Source: Stipa capillata (Eukaryota > Streptophyta > Magnoliopsida > Poales > Poaceae). Taken from it: 64,000 nucleotides of DNA. The notes beneath the pieces were generated by a model that was not told the DNA's origin, did no database searches, and saw nothing but the letters and a program-made list of their open reading frames with translations. The stretch lies in NCBI GenBank assembly GCA_019208055.1, contig JAGXJF010004269.1, positions 1 to 64,000 on the forward strand, read 5' to 3'. The position numbers and the translations under genes were made by a program. Of the stretch, positions 20,395 through 33,500 are shown one piece after another (position 1 is the stretch's first letter; every line of letters starts with the position of its first letter).

Positions 20395-21119
20395 ACGATA
20401 TTTTTTCCAGATAGAAGGAAATGTTTGTACGATTATGTCGATGAAAGAAAGAGATAAATAAACACCATATAAAAAGTAAAATGTGATAAGGAAGCCCATG
20501 AGTCAGTACGCTTTCTTTCGTGTGGGAAAACAAGGTGGGCGATAATACTAGTACCGTCGCTATCACAAACTCTTAAAATATTAAAGAAAAGATAAAGAAA
20601 GATCACCGGTATGTATATGGATTGTTCGTATTATTAACGTAAGTGACGGATATCATGTGAGGCATAAAATGAACAGCCCCACGTGATAGAAAGTCATCCG
20701 TGAGGTCGCAGATATGTAGATTGCATAAACATAGTCGTACTTGTGTTGTGGCATTACCCTAGTAAGCTTCCCCACGACCAAAAAAAATGACACTTTTTTG
20801 TGTTCCGTGTAAGAAATACCAGTTTCCGCAACAAAAATAGAAGAGAGAAAAATACCAGCCGCGTACTGTCCTGACCGACGTTGTACTAGAAACCAACGTG
20901 TACCACGTTCAGTTTTGGTACCCACAACTTGTACTTCTGTTTTCTTGCAGGCCGGATCTCTATCTATTATTTTTCCTGTCTCTCAACTCTGGACGGATAT
21001 AGAGGGTATCTAGGTTGATGGGCGCGGAGAATGTCCCTCTCGCACCACCCGTTCACAAAGCAAAGTTTAAGGTTTTTGTCCACTACTAAGAGCCTTTCCC
21101 TCAAGAATGATTCCTTCTC

Positions 21120-21384
21120 CTACGACTCTCTCTCTCTCTCTCTCCCTCCCTCCCCCTCTCCATCTCCCTCACCCTCTCCCTCCCTCTCTCTCTTCTATAT
21201 ATGCATACATATCCCTCCAAATAACCCCTTGTCGTTCTGGTTTGGCTCATTAGCTGCCTCTCTTAGTTTGTTTCCTAAACAGCACCCTCCCTAACCCAGC
21301 ACCTCCCTTATCTCCTTGGAGCTGGAGGGGTATTAATAGAACAACCTGTAGGTTGAGTGTGGCACGTGCATTGCAAGGACCGGC
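21120..21384 (+). promoter_or_regulatory. Putative core promoter and leader of the CPS gene
   Basis: A CT-rich run (CTCTCTCTCTCTCTCC and similar, 21127-21192) ends at CTTCTATATATGCATAC. TATATAT at 21196-21202 is a plausible TATA box about 185 bases before the ATG, and CT runs beside the TATA region are common in plant promoters. An in-frame TAG at 21349-21351 bars any extension of the protein upstream of the ATG at 21385. The transcription start is not known. Confidence 0.5.
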
Positions 21385-24300
21385 ATGCAGCTCCACCCTT
21401 CGCCGCTGGCGAGGGCATTCGGCCACGGCGGTCCACGGTTGTGTACTCTTGTGAAAGGTGATCGTCTCGCTCCATTTCTACCACGTTTTCGCCTGTGCCG
21501 CTTGTTTATCGTATGTGTTTCATAGAACGCTTCTATTTTTAGATTACTCACAGAACGCTGCTATGCAGTATATGTATATCTATATATACAACGGGAAATT
21601 AATCGCACGCTCTTAAAACGCATTTGTTTTTTTCTTTTTGTTCCGTAAATTTCTTCCTCGGGCTGAATATGGAAATATCTTGCAATTCTCGTGCCATATA
21701 TCGATCGGGTTGTAGTAGCAGGAGCTTCTGGCCTATCCTCACCGGCAGATTCTGATGGTTACTGCAGTTTGCGCGCGCCTATGTCTCATCATGCTGCCTG
21801 CTGCCGTTTCGCCCTGTAACAGACACATGCATGTCATGTTGTGGTGAAACCGACAAGGAAGCGATCCTTGTGTGTATTTTGTATACGTTTAGCCTCACGT
21901 TCTTCTTCTCGAAAAAAATAATGTATACCTTCTTCCTGTTTATCTTTCTTCTGCCTGTAAGCAACTTGCTTGCCTTTTTTCTGGACAAGAGAATTGAAGC
22001 CATAGGCACTTGAGGTAAGATTGGCTCTCACTTTCTCTTTTTGCAATTCAACAATCAGGTCCATGCCGCTTCCGCGGCAAAGATGCTGCCGCTGCCCTAG
22101 TGGAACCCGCCGGCACGCGCGTCGCGAGGTGGAGGGCTCAGGCCACCAACGTATCCAGTGCTAAAGGTATTGCCTTGACTTGGGTTGGGGCCCGGTGATC
22201 TTGTGGCTGGCTTTATGCCGCTCTTGTCGCTTTAGCTAATCTAGTACTGCGTGTATGTTACTGCTTAGTGATCACATCTTCCGTTTTGGCCATCTTTCGT
22301 TTAGTTTGTTATGTACGTGGTGAGGCAGTTACTAAATATATATAATTTTTTCTTTTCATTAAGTACAAGTCAGATACATACAATACAATCCTAAAGCACA
22401 AGTCACCCAATAGATTGTTTGTACATGGTATTAGATCATACGGAATAAAAACTCAGATCGCGATTATATATTAGATAAACATGTGGAGTTCAAGTTCATA
22501 TCACCGACTTAAAGTTTAGGTATTTTTTTATAAGTTGTAAAATTATAACTATCTATCGGCTGTTGTTATTAGTAATTAAGCTACACCAAATCAATATCAG
22601 ATAATGTTTAGGTACAATTATGATGATTTATCAATCATGATTTCATAATAATAAGGGTGCAAGAGATCAATGGTCAAATGATGTTTGCAGTTATGAAAAA
22701 TTATTGGTTGTGATCTGTTTAGGTGCATTATGAAGATCTATTGATTACAATATGTTTAGGTATAATTATAAAAATCTAGCGGCCGTGATATGTTCAGTTG
22801 TAGTTACAAAGATCAAGTGGTTATGATATGTTTAAGTACAGTTATGATAATATATCAGCTATGGTCTATTTAAATACAGTTATGATGATCCATCAGCTGT
22901 GATCTATCTAGTTACAGTTATAAAGATCTATTGATTATGATCTGTTTAAGTATAGTCATAAAGATTTATCAGTTATGTTCCACTAATAATAAGAGGTCCA
23001 CTAGATTAATGGTCAAATGCTTTGCTATTAGTGGGAATTTATAGTCTATCTCTTTTTTTATTGTACTTTTCTTCTATTATATAATAGATCCCAAAGGGGA
23101 AACTTAAAACAAAGACTGTAGTTTAATGTCAAGTCTGACGACAGAAGGATTCTCGATATATCTTGTTACTGTCAAGTGTCAACACTATCACCACTATCGT
23201 TTTTCAGCTAAAATCCTAGGTTAACTTTACCCAGTCTTGGGATTTCTTTGTAGGATGTTTACCCGGCCAACTTGTTCTCTATGTACGGCATGTTCTTTCA
23301 GCCGAATAGCCGGTCCATCAATTTGGTTACCGAATAAAATGATCAAAGATTCGACTAGGACTGGCACGTGAAAGTCAGGATTAGATAGGATAGTGGAGGT
23401 GTACTTATGCCAAGATCATATACCCATCAGCAAAGTTTCGTCTGATTTCTTTGGCTAAGGTATCTTTATATATCTTTATGCTCCCGGTGAGAGAATCAGT
23501 GGCAAAAAACGAAATTCACCCTGACTCTGGCAAAAACATAAACTTTCGTCTCTTTTTTATCACATGAAGTTAGTATCCAGTGCATGTTACTTTTGCCATT
23601 ACGGATTTGGTGCAAGTGGTTGCGCCCAGACCCGTTATCTATCGATATACATTGGGGTTTCCATAAATCATAAAAAAATCAATGATGTAGAGCATATTAT
23701 AATATTGAGACCTGTGAAAATTCACACAAAAATATAACCATTTATGTCCTATATAGAGAAGAGAGAAGTAGCATGCTCCATGAATATTTCATGACTTGTG
23801 GAAACTCCTATGTGCTTGGACCAACAAGGGGGTTGCGGCCACAATCACTGGTAACTTGGATTTATTGATGAAGTTGTGAAGTAAATTTATTCTGTTGTTG
23901 CGTATATAAAGTAATACCTTATACGACTTTGTAAAGTAATACGCAAATTGATAAAAAATATTCCCTCTGTCCAACAATGTAAGGCGCACATGCATACTAA
24001 GATTTACAATTAAGTCTATAATATTTTAGTTATATGAAATAAAAGTGGTATTATTGGATTTGTTTTCGAAAGTACTTTTCAATTATATCACTTTTGTATC
24101 ACATAACTAAAATATTATAAGTCTAATTATAAATATTAGGATGCATGCACGCCTTACATTGTTGGACGGAGGGAGTAATATAAAACTTAATAGCGTAATA
24201 TTGGATCTAAAGCTGGAACTTGATGTTAATGCACATCGAGGCATTATTACTCTACGTAAGTCAAATTCATGTTTCTTTGATGTCTTATGCTGGATACGTA

Positions 24301-27300
24301 CCATGCAATCGTTCATATGTTGTGATGTTTGCTCATGCTGAATTGCAAGGTGAGTAGATTTCACTGTACCTGCAGGGCTGCAAACCAACCCCATCGGAAA
24401 TGATACTCGGATCATAGAACTGCCCGAGGAACCACGTGACCTTGACGACTACCATGTGATCTCTGAGGCAAAGTTCTAACTCTACACTGATCACATTTTC
24501 TCTTTGAGGAGGATTTTTCTACAGGCATCGTGAATAATTAATTGCCAATTAGTCACTGACCATGCATGCGGTTGTCTGAACATTTCCATCAGGTTCCTGG
24601 GACAGCGTTGCAGCCACTGGTTGATCAAATCAGGGCGATGCTAAGATCGATGAGCGACGGAGAGATCAGCGTCTCAGCGTACGACACCGCCTGGGTGGCC
24701 CTGGTGTCGAGGCTAGACGGCGGCGACGGGCCCCAGTTCCCGACCACCCTCTGGTGGATGGTCAACAACCAGCTGCCTGACGGCTCCTGGGGCGATGCAG
24801 CCTTGTTCTCTGCCTACGACCGGATGACCAACACTCTCGCCTGTGTTGTAGCACTGACAAAGTGGTCTCTTGATCCTGATAAATGCAGGAGAGGTAGTGC
24901 AAAGCTACACACATACACACAGTTCGCGCCAAATGAACCAAGATATGATTGGTCTTAATTTGCTGAATGCATGCTGCATTTGTTTTCCAGGACTCTTTTT
25001 TCTCGAGGAGAACATGTGGAGGCTAGCCGAGGAAGACCCAGAGTCAATGCCCATTGGTTTTGAGATTGCATTCCCTTCTCTCCTAGAGGCAGCTAGGAGC
25101 TTGGGGATTAGGTTCCCATATGACCACCATGCTTTGCAGGGCATATATGCTAATAGAGATGTGAAGCTTAAGAGGTATATATATCCTACACAATATGTTG
25201 AAGCACTTTTGCCTTTGTTTCCAAAGGGAGACTTTACTAACTTTCCTTCTTAATTTCTTGTGGTGCCATAACGTAGGATTCCAATGGACATGATGCACAG
25301 AATTCCAACATCAATCCTGCATACCCTTGAAGGAATGCCTGGGGTGGACTGGCAAAAGATTCTCAAGCTTCAGTCTAGTGATGGGTCCTTCTTGTATTCT
25401 CCTTCAGCTACTGCCTTTGCTCTTATGCAAACTGGTAACAAGAAATGCTTGGACTATATCGACAGGATAGTCAAGAAATTTGACGGAGGGGGTAAGAGAT
25501 CCATGACCATTGCACTGATGACTGTTAACTTCTGTTGTTCCACATTGGATTGGATTGCATTTTGTACTCTCCTAATCCCACATTGTTCATCTTGACCATT
25601 TCAGTTCCCAATGTTTACCCTGTCGATCTTTTTGAGCGTCTCTGGGCCGTTGATCGATTGGAGCGTCTTGGTGTCTCGAGATACTTCCAGCAAGAGATTG
25701 AACATTACATGGACTATGTGAACAGGTTTCTCTTTCATAACTTCGCTTTGTCAACGCTGTTGTTTTTTTTTCCAAGACATTAATTGTTAGAACTAATCTT
25801 GACATGTTACAAGATTTGCATGAGTCGTATGTCGTTTATTTGTTAATTAACCTAGAGTGTGTTGCATGGCGTGCATGAAACTAGTCACGTACACGTTGTG
25901 TGTCAAGGTCGTGCGCTGGTATTTAGTTAATTAGCATGCAATTCAGCTCCAACAAGACATATCGTGGTAGCATTAAACCTTTTGCACTTTACGAGGACAG
26001 TTTCTTTGACCTCTTTTTCCACTCTGTAGGCATTGGACTGAAGAAGGGATTTGTTGGGCTAGGAACTCCAATGTAAAAGATGTGGATGACACAGCTATGG
26101 CTTTCCGATTACTACGGCTGCATGGATATAACGTCTCCCCAAGTACTACGCCATTTCCCCACTGAATTAATATTGTGTTGTGAATACTCTGCTGATTGTA
26201 TTAATTTGTTCCGTCACAAACTGTTGGTGTGCAGGTGTGTTTAAGAACTTTGAGAAGGATGGGGAGTTCTTTTGTTTTGTGGGACAATCAACTCAAGCAG
26301 TCACTGGGATGTATAACCTGAACAGGGCTTCTCAGATTAGTTTTCCTGGAGAGGACGTCTTGCAGCGCGCTAGTAGATTCTCGTACGAGTTCCTTAGAGA
26401 AAGAGAAGTCCAGGGCACGATTCGTGATAAATGGATCATTGCTAAGGATCTACCAGGCGAGGTAAACCAGTTCATCCTACCACTTGATCATCGCCATAGA
26501 TGGATTGGAAAGTGAACATAATCGCTAGTTCAATAATTTACCGTTGTTTTCGTGGTTTTATGCCTTTTTTATCTTTGAAATAATGTATGTAGTAGTTAGC
26601 ATGGTAGCATTATTCATGTGACAGGAACGATATATGAAATTAAAAAGTTATGGATGATTATTAAACAATAAAAGGAACTGCTACAATACAAACATAATAG
26701 CTCTTCCAAAGGAATCCAAATCTGTGACGGTTGGTTTATGATCTCTACGTTCACTGATTTGGATAAGGAATAGCAGGATCTGCATAAATTTAAAGGTTGT
26801 GGCCCACATTAGAGGTCATCACATCCGAGTCAATCACACTCAAGAAATCAAGCCGGAGTAGAAAATGTTGGGATACACAAAAAGGATGGATGTTATGGTT
26901 TTCCTTTTTCACCGTATAGGTTTAGAGTTTTCTTGAGAACAAGATTCTTTTATGAAGCAACATTATGAGGTTACGAAGATCCCGGGAGCTGTGAGCAGTT
27001 ATCGTGACATAAATGGATTAACATGTCTATTTCGTATTACTTCATCCTCATGGGATTAACATGAACATTAATAATAACTAAAAAGCAACTACAAGGGATA
27101 TATCTCGCAGTTCTCTGCGACAAAACAACTTGCACTTCCCCTCAAGTCGCCTACCGTACTGCCTCCCCCGTTTGGAATTGAAAATCAGCCTTATGCCCCC
27201 CCACCCCACCCACCACACGCGCACACATACACAAATTCACAGATTGGTTTCACTCACAATCTCCTCTCAGGTGCAATCATTAACTATAAAAATAGGTCTG

Positions 27301-30300
27301 TATTAGCCTCTTCTACATTTTCAAGAAAAATCAAGTTTTTCTGATATTTCACGATGATGTTTTTATGAGACAATGTCGGTAAGTAACTCCCTATCCACCT
27401 CAGTAACCCACATCCCTCAAAACTTTCTTTGATGCTACTAGAACTTTCATCGCCTGGTTCTAGCATAGCATCCTTGCAGGACCGCGAAGTTTCGCGTCTT
27501 CCTCACTCACTCTATAACTCTTGATTTTCTTTCCAACCATACTACAGACCTATCCAGAGCCCATCGCTAAACCCACAGCTTGGAGATTAAATAGTGATGT
27601 CAATTGGCTACTCAATTCTAATGTCAATGGACATGGTGAGGCCAAAAAGGGTTTGACATGCCCACGCAACACATCGTGCTAAATAACTTTAACTAAGCAA
27701 TAAAATCTAAAGAAAACCTAAAAATGATCCATACAATTGTTTTACTAAACAATACACTACTTATTAAGTATAATACAATTAAATAGCACAATTAACACCA
27801 TATTAGATTAACATCGTGCTAAATACTAATATCCATTGGAAAGGGAAGCTCGGAGGAGCCAACAACATTAAATCAATTGCTTCTTATTGGAGTGTACGTT
27901 ACGGAGTCATGGTGTTAATATGTTCACCGTTTCATTGGAAGCTACAAGGATTTTATGATTGCATTCTTAGTGTCGCAATTGTAGTTGCATGTTGACAACG
28001 TCGCAAAATCAACTAGAAATATTTTCAGTAAAGTTGGGTAGGGATTCATATATTACGTTCTCCTCGGTCATCTGAGAGTGCTCACAATATTGCACCTAAA
28101 AGGGAATTACAATTGATTGTTCCAATAATATAATTATTCTACATACTAACTTGTTAGCATAGTATCTTGTTTTCTGTGAAAGAAAATAACCTTATCTAGA
28201 TACCAACAAGAATACAATACTACTATGATGATAGGTACAATACACACTGGACTTTCCTTGGCACGCAAGCTTGCCACGTATAGAAGCAAGAACCTATTTG
28301 GATCAATATGGTGGTGACAAAGATGTCTGGATTGGAAAGACACTCTACAGGTAAAAGTTTACTACTCCTCTTCAATTCAAACATTGCTTCGTGGCAATAC
28401 TTCTTTGACAAAAGCAATGTAAATTTACACATATGTACTGATGAATGAATTTTAACAGGATGCCACTTGTGAATAACAATGCCTATCTTGAGTTGGCAAG
28501 ACATGATTTCAATCATTGCCAAGTGCAACATCAGCTTGAGTGGCATGGTCTACAAAAGTATGGGTTAATCCCACAATTCATATTGTTAATTATATCTCAT
28601 TTTCCTACATGAACTTAGCATAAACATTATAAAATTATTTGACACCATCTATTTAGGTGGTTTACTGAGAATGGCCTCGACGCTTTTGGGGTTGCAACAG
28701 AAGATGTTTTGAGAGCATATTTTCTAGCTGCTGCTTGTATTTTTGAACCAAGTCGTGCTATCGAGCGACTTGCATGGGCTAGGGTATCAGTTCTTGCCAA
28801 CACTATTTCTGCACACCTCCGTAGCAATTTGTCGGGTTATAAAATGATGGAACGATTTATGGAAGGCAATCTCTATGGAGGAAATGGTGATGTATCATGG
28901 TGAGTATATTAACCAAGCTTGATTGAACATTCTAATCCAATTATGAGTCACAACATGGCATAGTTTACATGCATCCCTTTGATGGTTGTTCACTGGATAA
29001 GAAAAATAGCGAACTAATATTAGTATTTAGGTAGATGATCTCCATTAATGGACAACTAAAATGCATATAGGAAATCCATTTTTTTGTGGAAATTAAGATC
29101 TTCAAACTTGCATAGACTTTGTTTTACCTGGCATGATTTCACAGAAGAATATCTTTAAACACTAATCCATAGTAATCCGTCCCTACAACATTTACAAAAA
29201 AAAACATGATCATTCACTATAAACGTTTTCATATTAAACATGCTTCATTATATATAACACAAATTGTGCATTTAGGCTTAATGGAGATGCAAAAGACGAA
29301 ATTCTTCTGAGGGCACATTGGCAACTTATTGATGTATTGGCACAAGAGGCATTACCTGTTTATGAAGGACCAACTTACATCCATAATTTGTTACGACGCA
29401 CTGTAAGTTAAACACAAAGCTGCACCTGTTAGCCAGTTATTTCAATGTTTCATTAGATAGACGTTCTAATATCATTCTTTGAACCTCTAGTGGATCGAAT
29501 GGATGATGCAACAGATAAATATTGAGGATGACAGATATAATATAACAAGTGTTATGCAAAGAGGGTCATGCATGGTTCATGACAAAGAAACATGTTTACT
29601 TATAGTTAAAATTATTGAGATTTGTGCTGGACGAATTGGTGAAGCTTCGTCTATGATAAACAACACGGATGGTTCTTGGCTTATTCAACTCACATCCTCA
29701 ATTTGCGAAAGTCTTCACCACAAGATGTTACTTTCTCAGGTAACCCTACGTTTCCAAAAATTTATTGCCGCCTTTTGTATCTAACTATGTGATATTAGGA
29801 TGATAGTGTTTTTTTTGCCTTTGAAGTAATGAATTTGGTGACAAATAATTGAACTAGTTTGACCTATTTGGGTTACTTACATGAAATGAATGCCCTACAT
29901 TTGAAAACTCGTGCTGACCTCTCAAGCAACTCTAAGACTTTGGGGATTAAGGGATCTAGGTTTTGTTATCCTTTAAATTTTTGAGAAAAAAATGTGATTG
30001 AACATGAGAGAAAGTTAGTAGTTAGCAGCAGTTACAACAAACGAGACTCTTATTTATATTTTTATCTTCATTGTTTGACAACAGCAATTAGCTCATGGAA
30101 ATTTGTTGAGTCAAAAGAGATCATTCTATTATTGGAAAAAATTTACATATTCATGTCAAAATTCTCATAAGTTTACACTTGACATTGGTTTGGTTATATC
30201 CAAACACAACAATATGATTTTTGTTTGGTTTTCACATTTTAGTTACTTCTAATTATAACTCTAAAATTTAAACTCAATATATAAAATATAATATTTCACC

Positions 30301-30988
30301 ATTCACTTGTTATATTTTATACCATCTTATGCTGGTTTTGGCTCACAAACTTGTTATATCTTCTGCTAATTCGACACTAAAATATGTCATGTCATATTTA
30401 AGTCCGCCTCGCTTCATATAACTCATTTAACTTTAGCTTATATTTAATTGACAAATAGAGAAACTACAAATTACAAAATGAATAAGAACTCTTTATGTTT
30501 GTTACATTCATTCATTGTTCATATAAAAATTTCATGTACATACAAAGTAAGAAATAACAATTTTCATTAGAAATGGAGTGACATATCATGGTAAAGCTAC
30601 CATTCTCTATATTTCTGTAGTGCATCTAATAATTATATGATAATCATTGTAAGCTGATCCACATATTTCATAATTCATAACAACAAGTTAGTCGTAAATA
30701 TCTAACAGATGTTTTTTCATATTTTAATGTTTTTAACCATTCAACTAATGATGCAATTTATAGGATATTGAGAAGAACAAGGCAATAATAAGCAATATGG
30801 ACAGGAAAATTGAGTTGGATATGCAAGAACTTGCCCAAAATGTTCTTCGGAGAAATGATGATAGAACAAGTAACAAGACGAAGCAGACTTTCTTGAGTGT
30901 TGTCAAAAGTTGCTACTATGCTACTAACTGCCCGCCATATATAGTTGATAGACATGTTTCGAAAGTTATTTTTGAGCATGTCATTTGA
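21385..30988 (+). CDS. CPS: Copalyl diphosphate synthase (class II diterpene synthase), probably ent-type
   Basis: The product would cyclise geranylgeranyl diphosphate to copalyl diphosphate in plastids, the first step to gibberellins or defence diterpenoids. I read 15 exons: 21385-21457, 22059-22166, 24376-24467, 24593-24893, 24991-25174, 25277-25491, 25605-25725, 26030-26142, 26235-26461, 28235-28350, 28459-28557, 28657-28899, 29276-29402, 29491-29739, 30764-30988. They join in frame to 830 codons, a normal CPS length. Residues 1 to about 60 look like a transit peptide (Arg/Ala-rich, few acids). SAYDTAW is at 119-125 and the class II acid DVDD at 382-385. His268 (LHTLEG) and Asn327 (PNVYPVDLFE) match the pair that marks ent-CPS. 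No class I DDxxD is present. All introns are GT-AG except intron 3 (24468-24592), read as GC-AG. Exons 1-3 rest on frame logic and are the least certain. The product stereochemistry is inferred. Confidence 0.92.
22590..22990. repeat. 38-bp diverged minisatellite in CPS intron 2
   Basis: The landmark GATMTGTTTAAGTACAGTTA recurs at 22712, 22749, 22787, 22825, 22863, 22901 and 22939, so spacing is 37-38 bases throughout. An older unit lies at 22600. Units differ by up to a third of positions. Related AATAATAAG...AATGGTCAAATG strings flank the array on both sides (about 22648-22681 and 22986-23020), suggesting duplication of the whole block. Confidence 0.85.
23961..24175. mobile_element. Stowaway MITE in CPS intron 2 (215 bp)
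   Basis: The left end is TTCCCTCTGTCCAACAATGT at 23961. The right end reads ACATTGTTGGACGGAGGGAG, its near-perfect reverse complement. The inverted repeats run for about 35 bases, through AAGGCGCACATGCAT. TA flanks both sides (23959-23960 and 24176-24177), the Stowaway target duplication. The element is non-coding and ends about 200 bases before exon 3. Confidence 0.92.
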
Positions 30989-33236
30989 AAGAAAATCTAT
31001 CACGTGTATCATTTGTAGGAATGGATGTGAAATTTGCACGTACGTAAAATTAATGTTGTAAAAGTGGTAGAGGAAGGGTGTATAAACAATAGTTCTACCA
31101 CTAGAAGTTAGTACGTGCTTATTCAAGTTAGCACACGCAGTTGTTAGCACGTTATTGTTGTTATTTGTGAGATAAATGTTTTGGATAGGGACTTTGAATG
31201 TAAACTAGTTTCATGTAACGTAGGTAAAGTTATAAGCCATCGCTAGTTACGCCTTGCTCAGGATAGAGCAAAAGTTCCTCCGAAGAAAATGAAAGGCTAC
31301 TTTACTTCCGCTAAAATATCTTATTTCTATCCTCAAAAAAAGAGAAATCTTTATTTCTATCATGGTTCCCCTTTTTAAACACTTAACAGTAACTCCTGTA
31401 TTCCATGAAGAAAGGACTGATATTTGGCAAGCCAGATGCGCCAAAAATATGCATGATTATTCACTAAATCGCCAACTAATCACTACATAATTGGCGGATT
31501 ATGCAAATATCTGTCTTATTATTTTTCTAGTGTAGGAGATAAGGAATTCCAAAGATATGGAGATATGCATGGAATGACGCCAAACCATTTGGGAAGCTTC
31601 CCACATAATTTGACTCCCTGATGGCACAAAAGTCCTCGGTAATAAAAGGTTAGGAGGAAACACATCTACGAGGGAAGGTGTGGAAAATAGAACAATAGAA
31701 GAGACACTACCATACCATAGCCTCACCATCCATCCTTCCGTAGTCTCTAGGTTCAATTACTGTAATTAATCATTCATCTTTCATCGTCAAAGAACCGTTG
31801 GTAGATTGGTTTGCTATTTTGTTCAACATTGAATTTGAAAACCAAGCTCTTTTATTATTTATCTATTATCATTGTGTTCTTGATGTTCGCAATTTTGTTG
31901 TAGAAGTAGCCATGTAGCATAATGATGTAGTTTATTGGGATCAATCTTATGTTCGTGTTTGATGTTTAATCTTGAAACTATTAATTATCTTCTGCATCTT
32001 GGTTTTGTGTATGGACTTGACAGGTAGCTGATGTTTTAGAACCGGTAAATGATGAAGCGTGCAACGGTAGGTGTGTTAGTGGATGAATCTACGAGCCGGT
32101 GACAACTAAAGTGACCACGAGATCTCTCTGAAGGCATATTTATCGGGGACTCATGGTGTACACGACGAATAATAATGCATTAATCTTATGCCTTCGTACA
32201 TCTCAATTGAGCGAGATACTACTTTCTCCTGGATATCCAGGGAAGATGACTCAAAAGACATACTACCGCACACAAGATTCATAACAATTATTTGCAACAT
32301 AATTTCTATAATTTATCTGTTTTATGTCTATTATTTGTGATCACATAATTATATCGCGCAACTGCAAGTGAAACGAAGAACCAAGGATTGTTCACGTTAA
32401 TAGATCTAGACCGCAAGTTATTTATCCTTTTAATATTTTAATATTTACATTTCTATTTTTATTTCATGCTATCATTATTTGTATTAATGATCACTTTAAA
32501 ATTGTTAAGAAGCTACACTCAAATTTTTTTTGTTAAGAAGCTTATATTGCCACGCACGCCTTACAAACGTAGCGATATTATCAGTTCAACGGAATTGAAG
32601 AGCGTGGAAAATAGACAAGTTGTTTGATGATATCTATAAATCTTCTCTTTTTCTCTGGTCCGATAAACCTCGAAATACTCAACGGAGAGTGCTATACATG
32701 GCCATCAAAGCCAAAACTATAAAACAACAAAATAATTTTTGAGAAAAGAAGAACAGAAAACTCTAGCTCTAAAGCGGCACTCTTCTCCCAAGGATTTGCC
32801 ACGTAAATGAAGTTTTGCCTTCATTTCCATGACAACCTCAATAGCAATTAGGCATCTCTTAATTTTTTTGAACCGATTATATTTAAGCACCTGTATAAAT
32901 CAGGTATGTACAAATCAGGTGTGATATTGTTTTAGGATTGTAAAAAATAATAGGGCATAGGATTGTAAAAAAACAGGGCTAGGCCCGAGCAACCTGCTGT
33001 TCCCATTCACGTGCATGTCAAGAAACCTGAATTTGCCAGACCATTCACGCGCACGTTATGTGCACACGCACTTCACCCGGCCCAGCGAGGCAAGCGAGTG
33101 CGCGCGTGTTGTATTTCTCTTCTCCCCTCCCATTGCTTTAGAAAGGTGTGGAGCACCAACCCTTATAAGGTAATCTCCCTGCACTTCATCTAGCAATATG
33201 TGACTAAAACTCGACTAGCTCTTGCCATGCATGAGT
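30989..33236. other. Intergenic DNA downstream of CPS
   Basis: This is AT-rich and has no supported gene. Short open frames (31247-31444 and 31499-31756, minus) lack homology I can recognise. No canonical AATAAA was found close behind the CPS stop, so the polyadenylation site is uncertain. A few short imperfect repeats (for example TACAAATCAGGT near 32910) occur towards the right edge. Confidence 0.5.
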
Positions 33237-33373
33237 GGGATGCTACAGTACAGATGGTTCCAAATGATGAACTAGTATAAATTAGTACAGACGGTTCCAA
33301 ACGATTAATCGTCCGTACAAATCAGGTTTGTACAAATGATTCTAATTTAGAACTGTATGTACTGTAGTGTCCC
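33237..33373. mobile_element. Small inverted-repeat element, MITE-like
   Basis: GGGATGCTACAGTACAGATG at the left end mirrors CTGTATGTACTGTAGTGTCCC at the right (core GGGAYRCTACAGTACA). The interior continues as an imperfect hairpin, with GTACAGACGGTTCC pairing with related sequence. No clean target duplication was seen. The CACTACAGTACA string could instead be a CACTA-type terminus. Confidence 0.55.
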
Positions 33374-33500
33374 ATCTAATGTAAACTGCTCCTAATCATT
33401 GTCTCAGACGATTTTCTTTTGGATCGTCTGTGATAGTCTCTATACAGACGGCTCTAAAGAGACGTAGACGACTCTAAAGAGACATTCATACAGGAACATT
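33374..33500. repeat. Short CACTA-like inverted motifs
   Basis: AGACGATTTTCTTTTGGATCGTCT forms a short hairpin (partly shown). It is followed by CAGACGGCTCTAAAGAGACG and GACGACTCTAAAGAGACATT. Such motifs recall the subterminal repeats of grass CACTA elements. No terminus or transposase accompanies them, so the assignment is weak. Confidence 0.35.

Noticed and set aside
24566..24592. ATG at 24566 as the start of the diterpene synthase
   Set aside because: It lies before the acceptor at 24591-24592. Exons 1-3 upstream join in frame and supply a transit peptide, which a start at 24566 would lack.
21385..30988. Kaurene synthase-like (class I) identity for the terpene synthase
   Set aside because: The DVDD motif and the CPS His/Asn pair are present and the class I DDxxD motif is absent.
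33374..33500. Full CACTA transposon
   Set aside because: Only short subterminal-like motifs. No paired CACTA termini, three-base duplication or transposase is visible.
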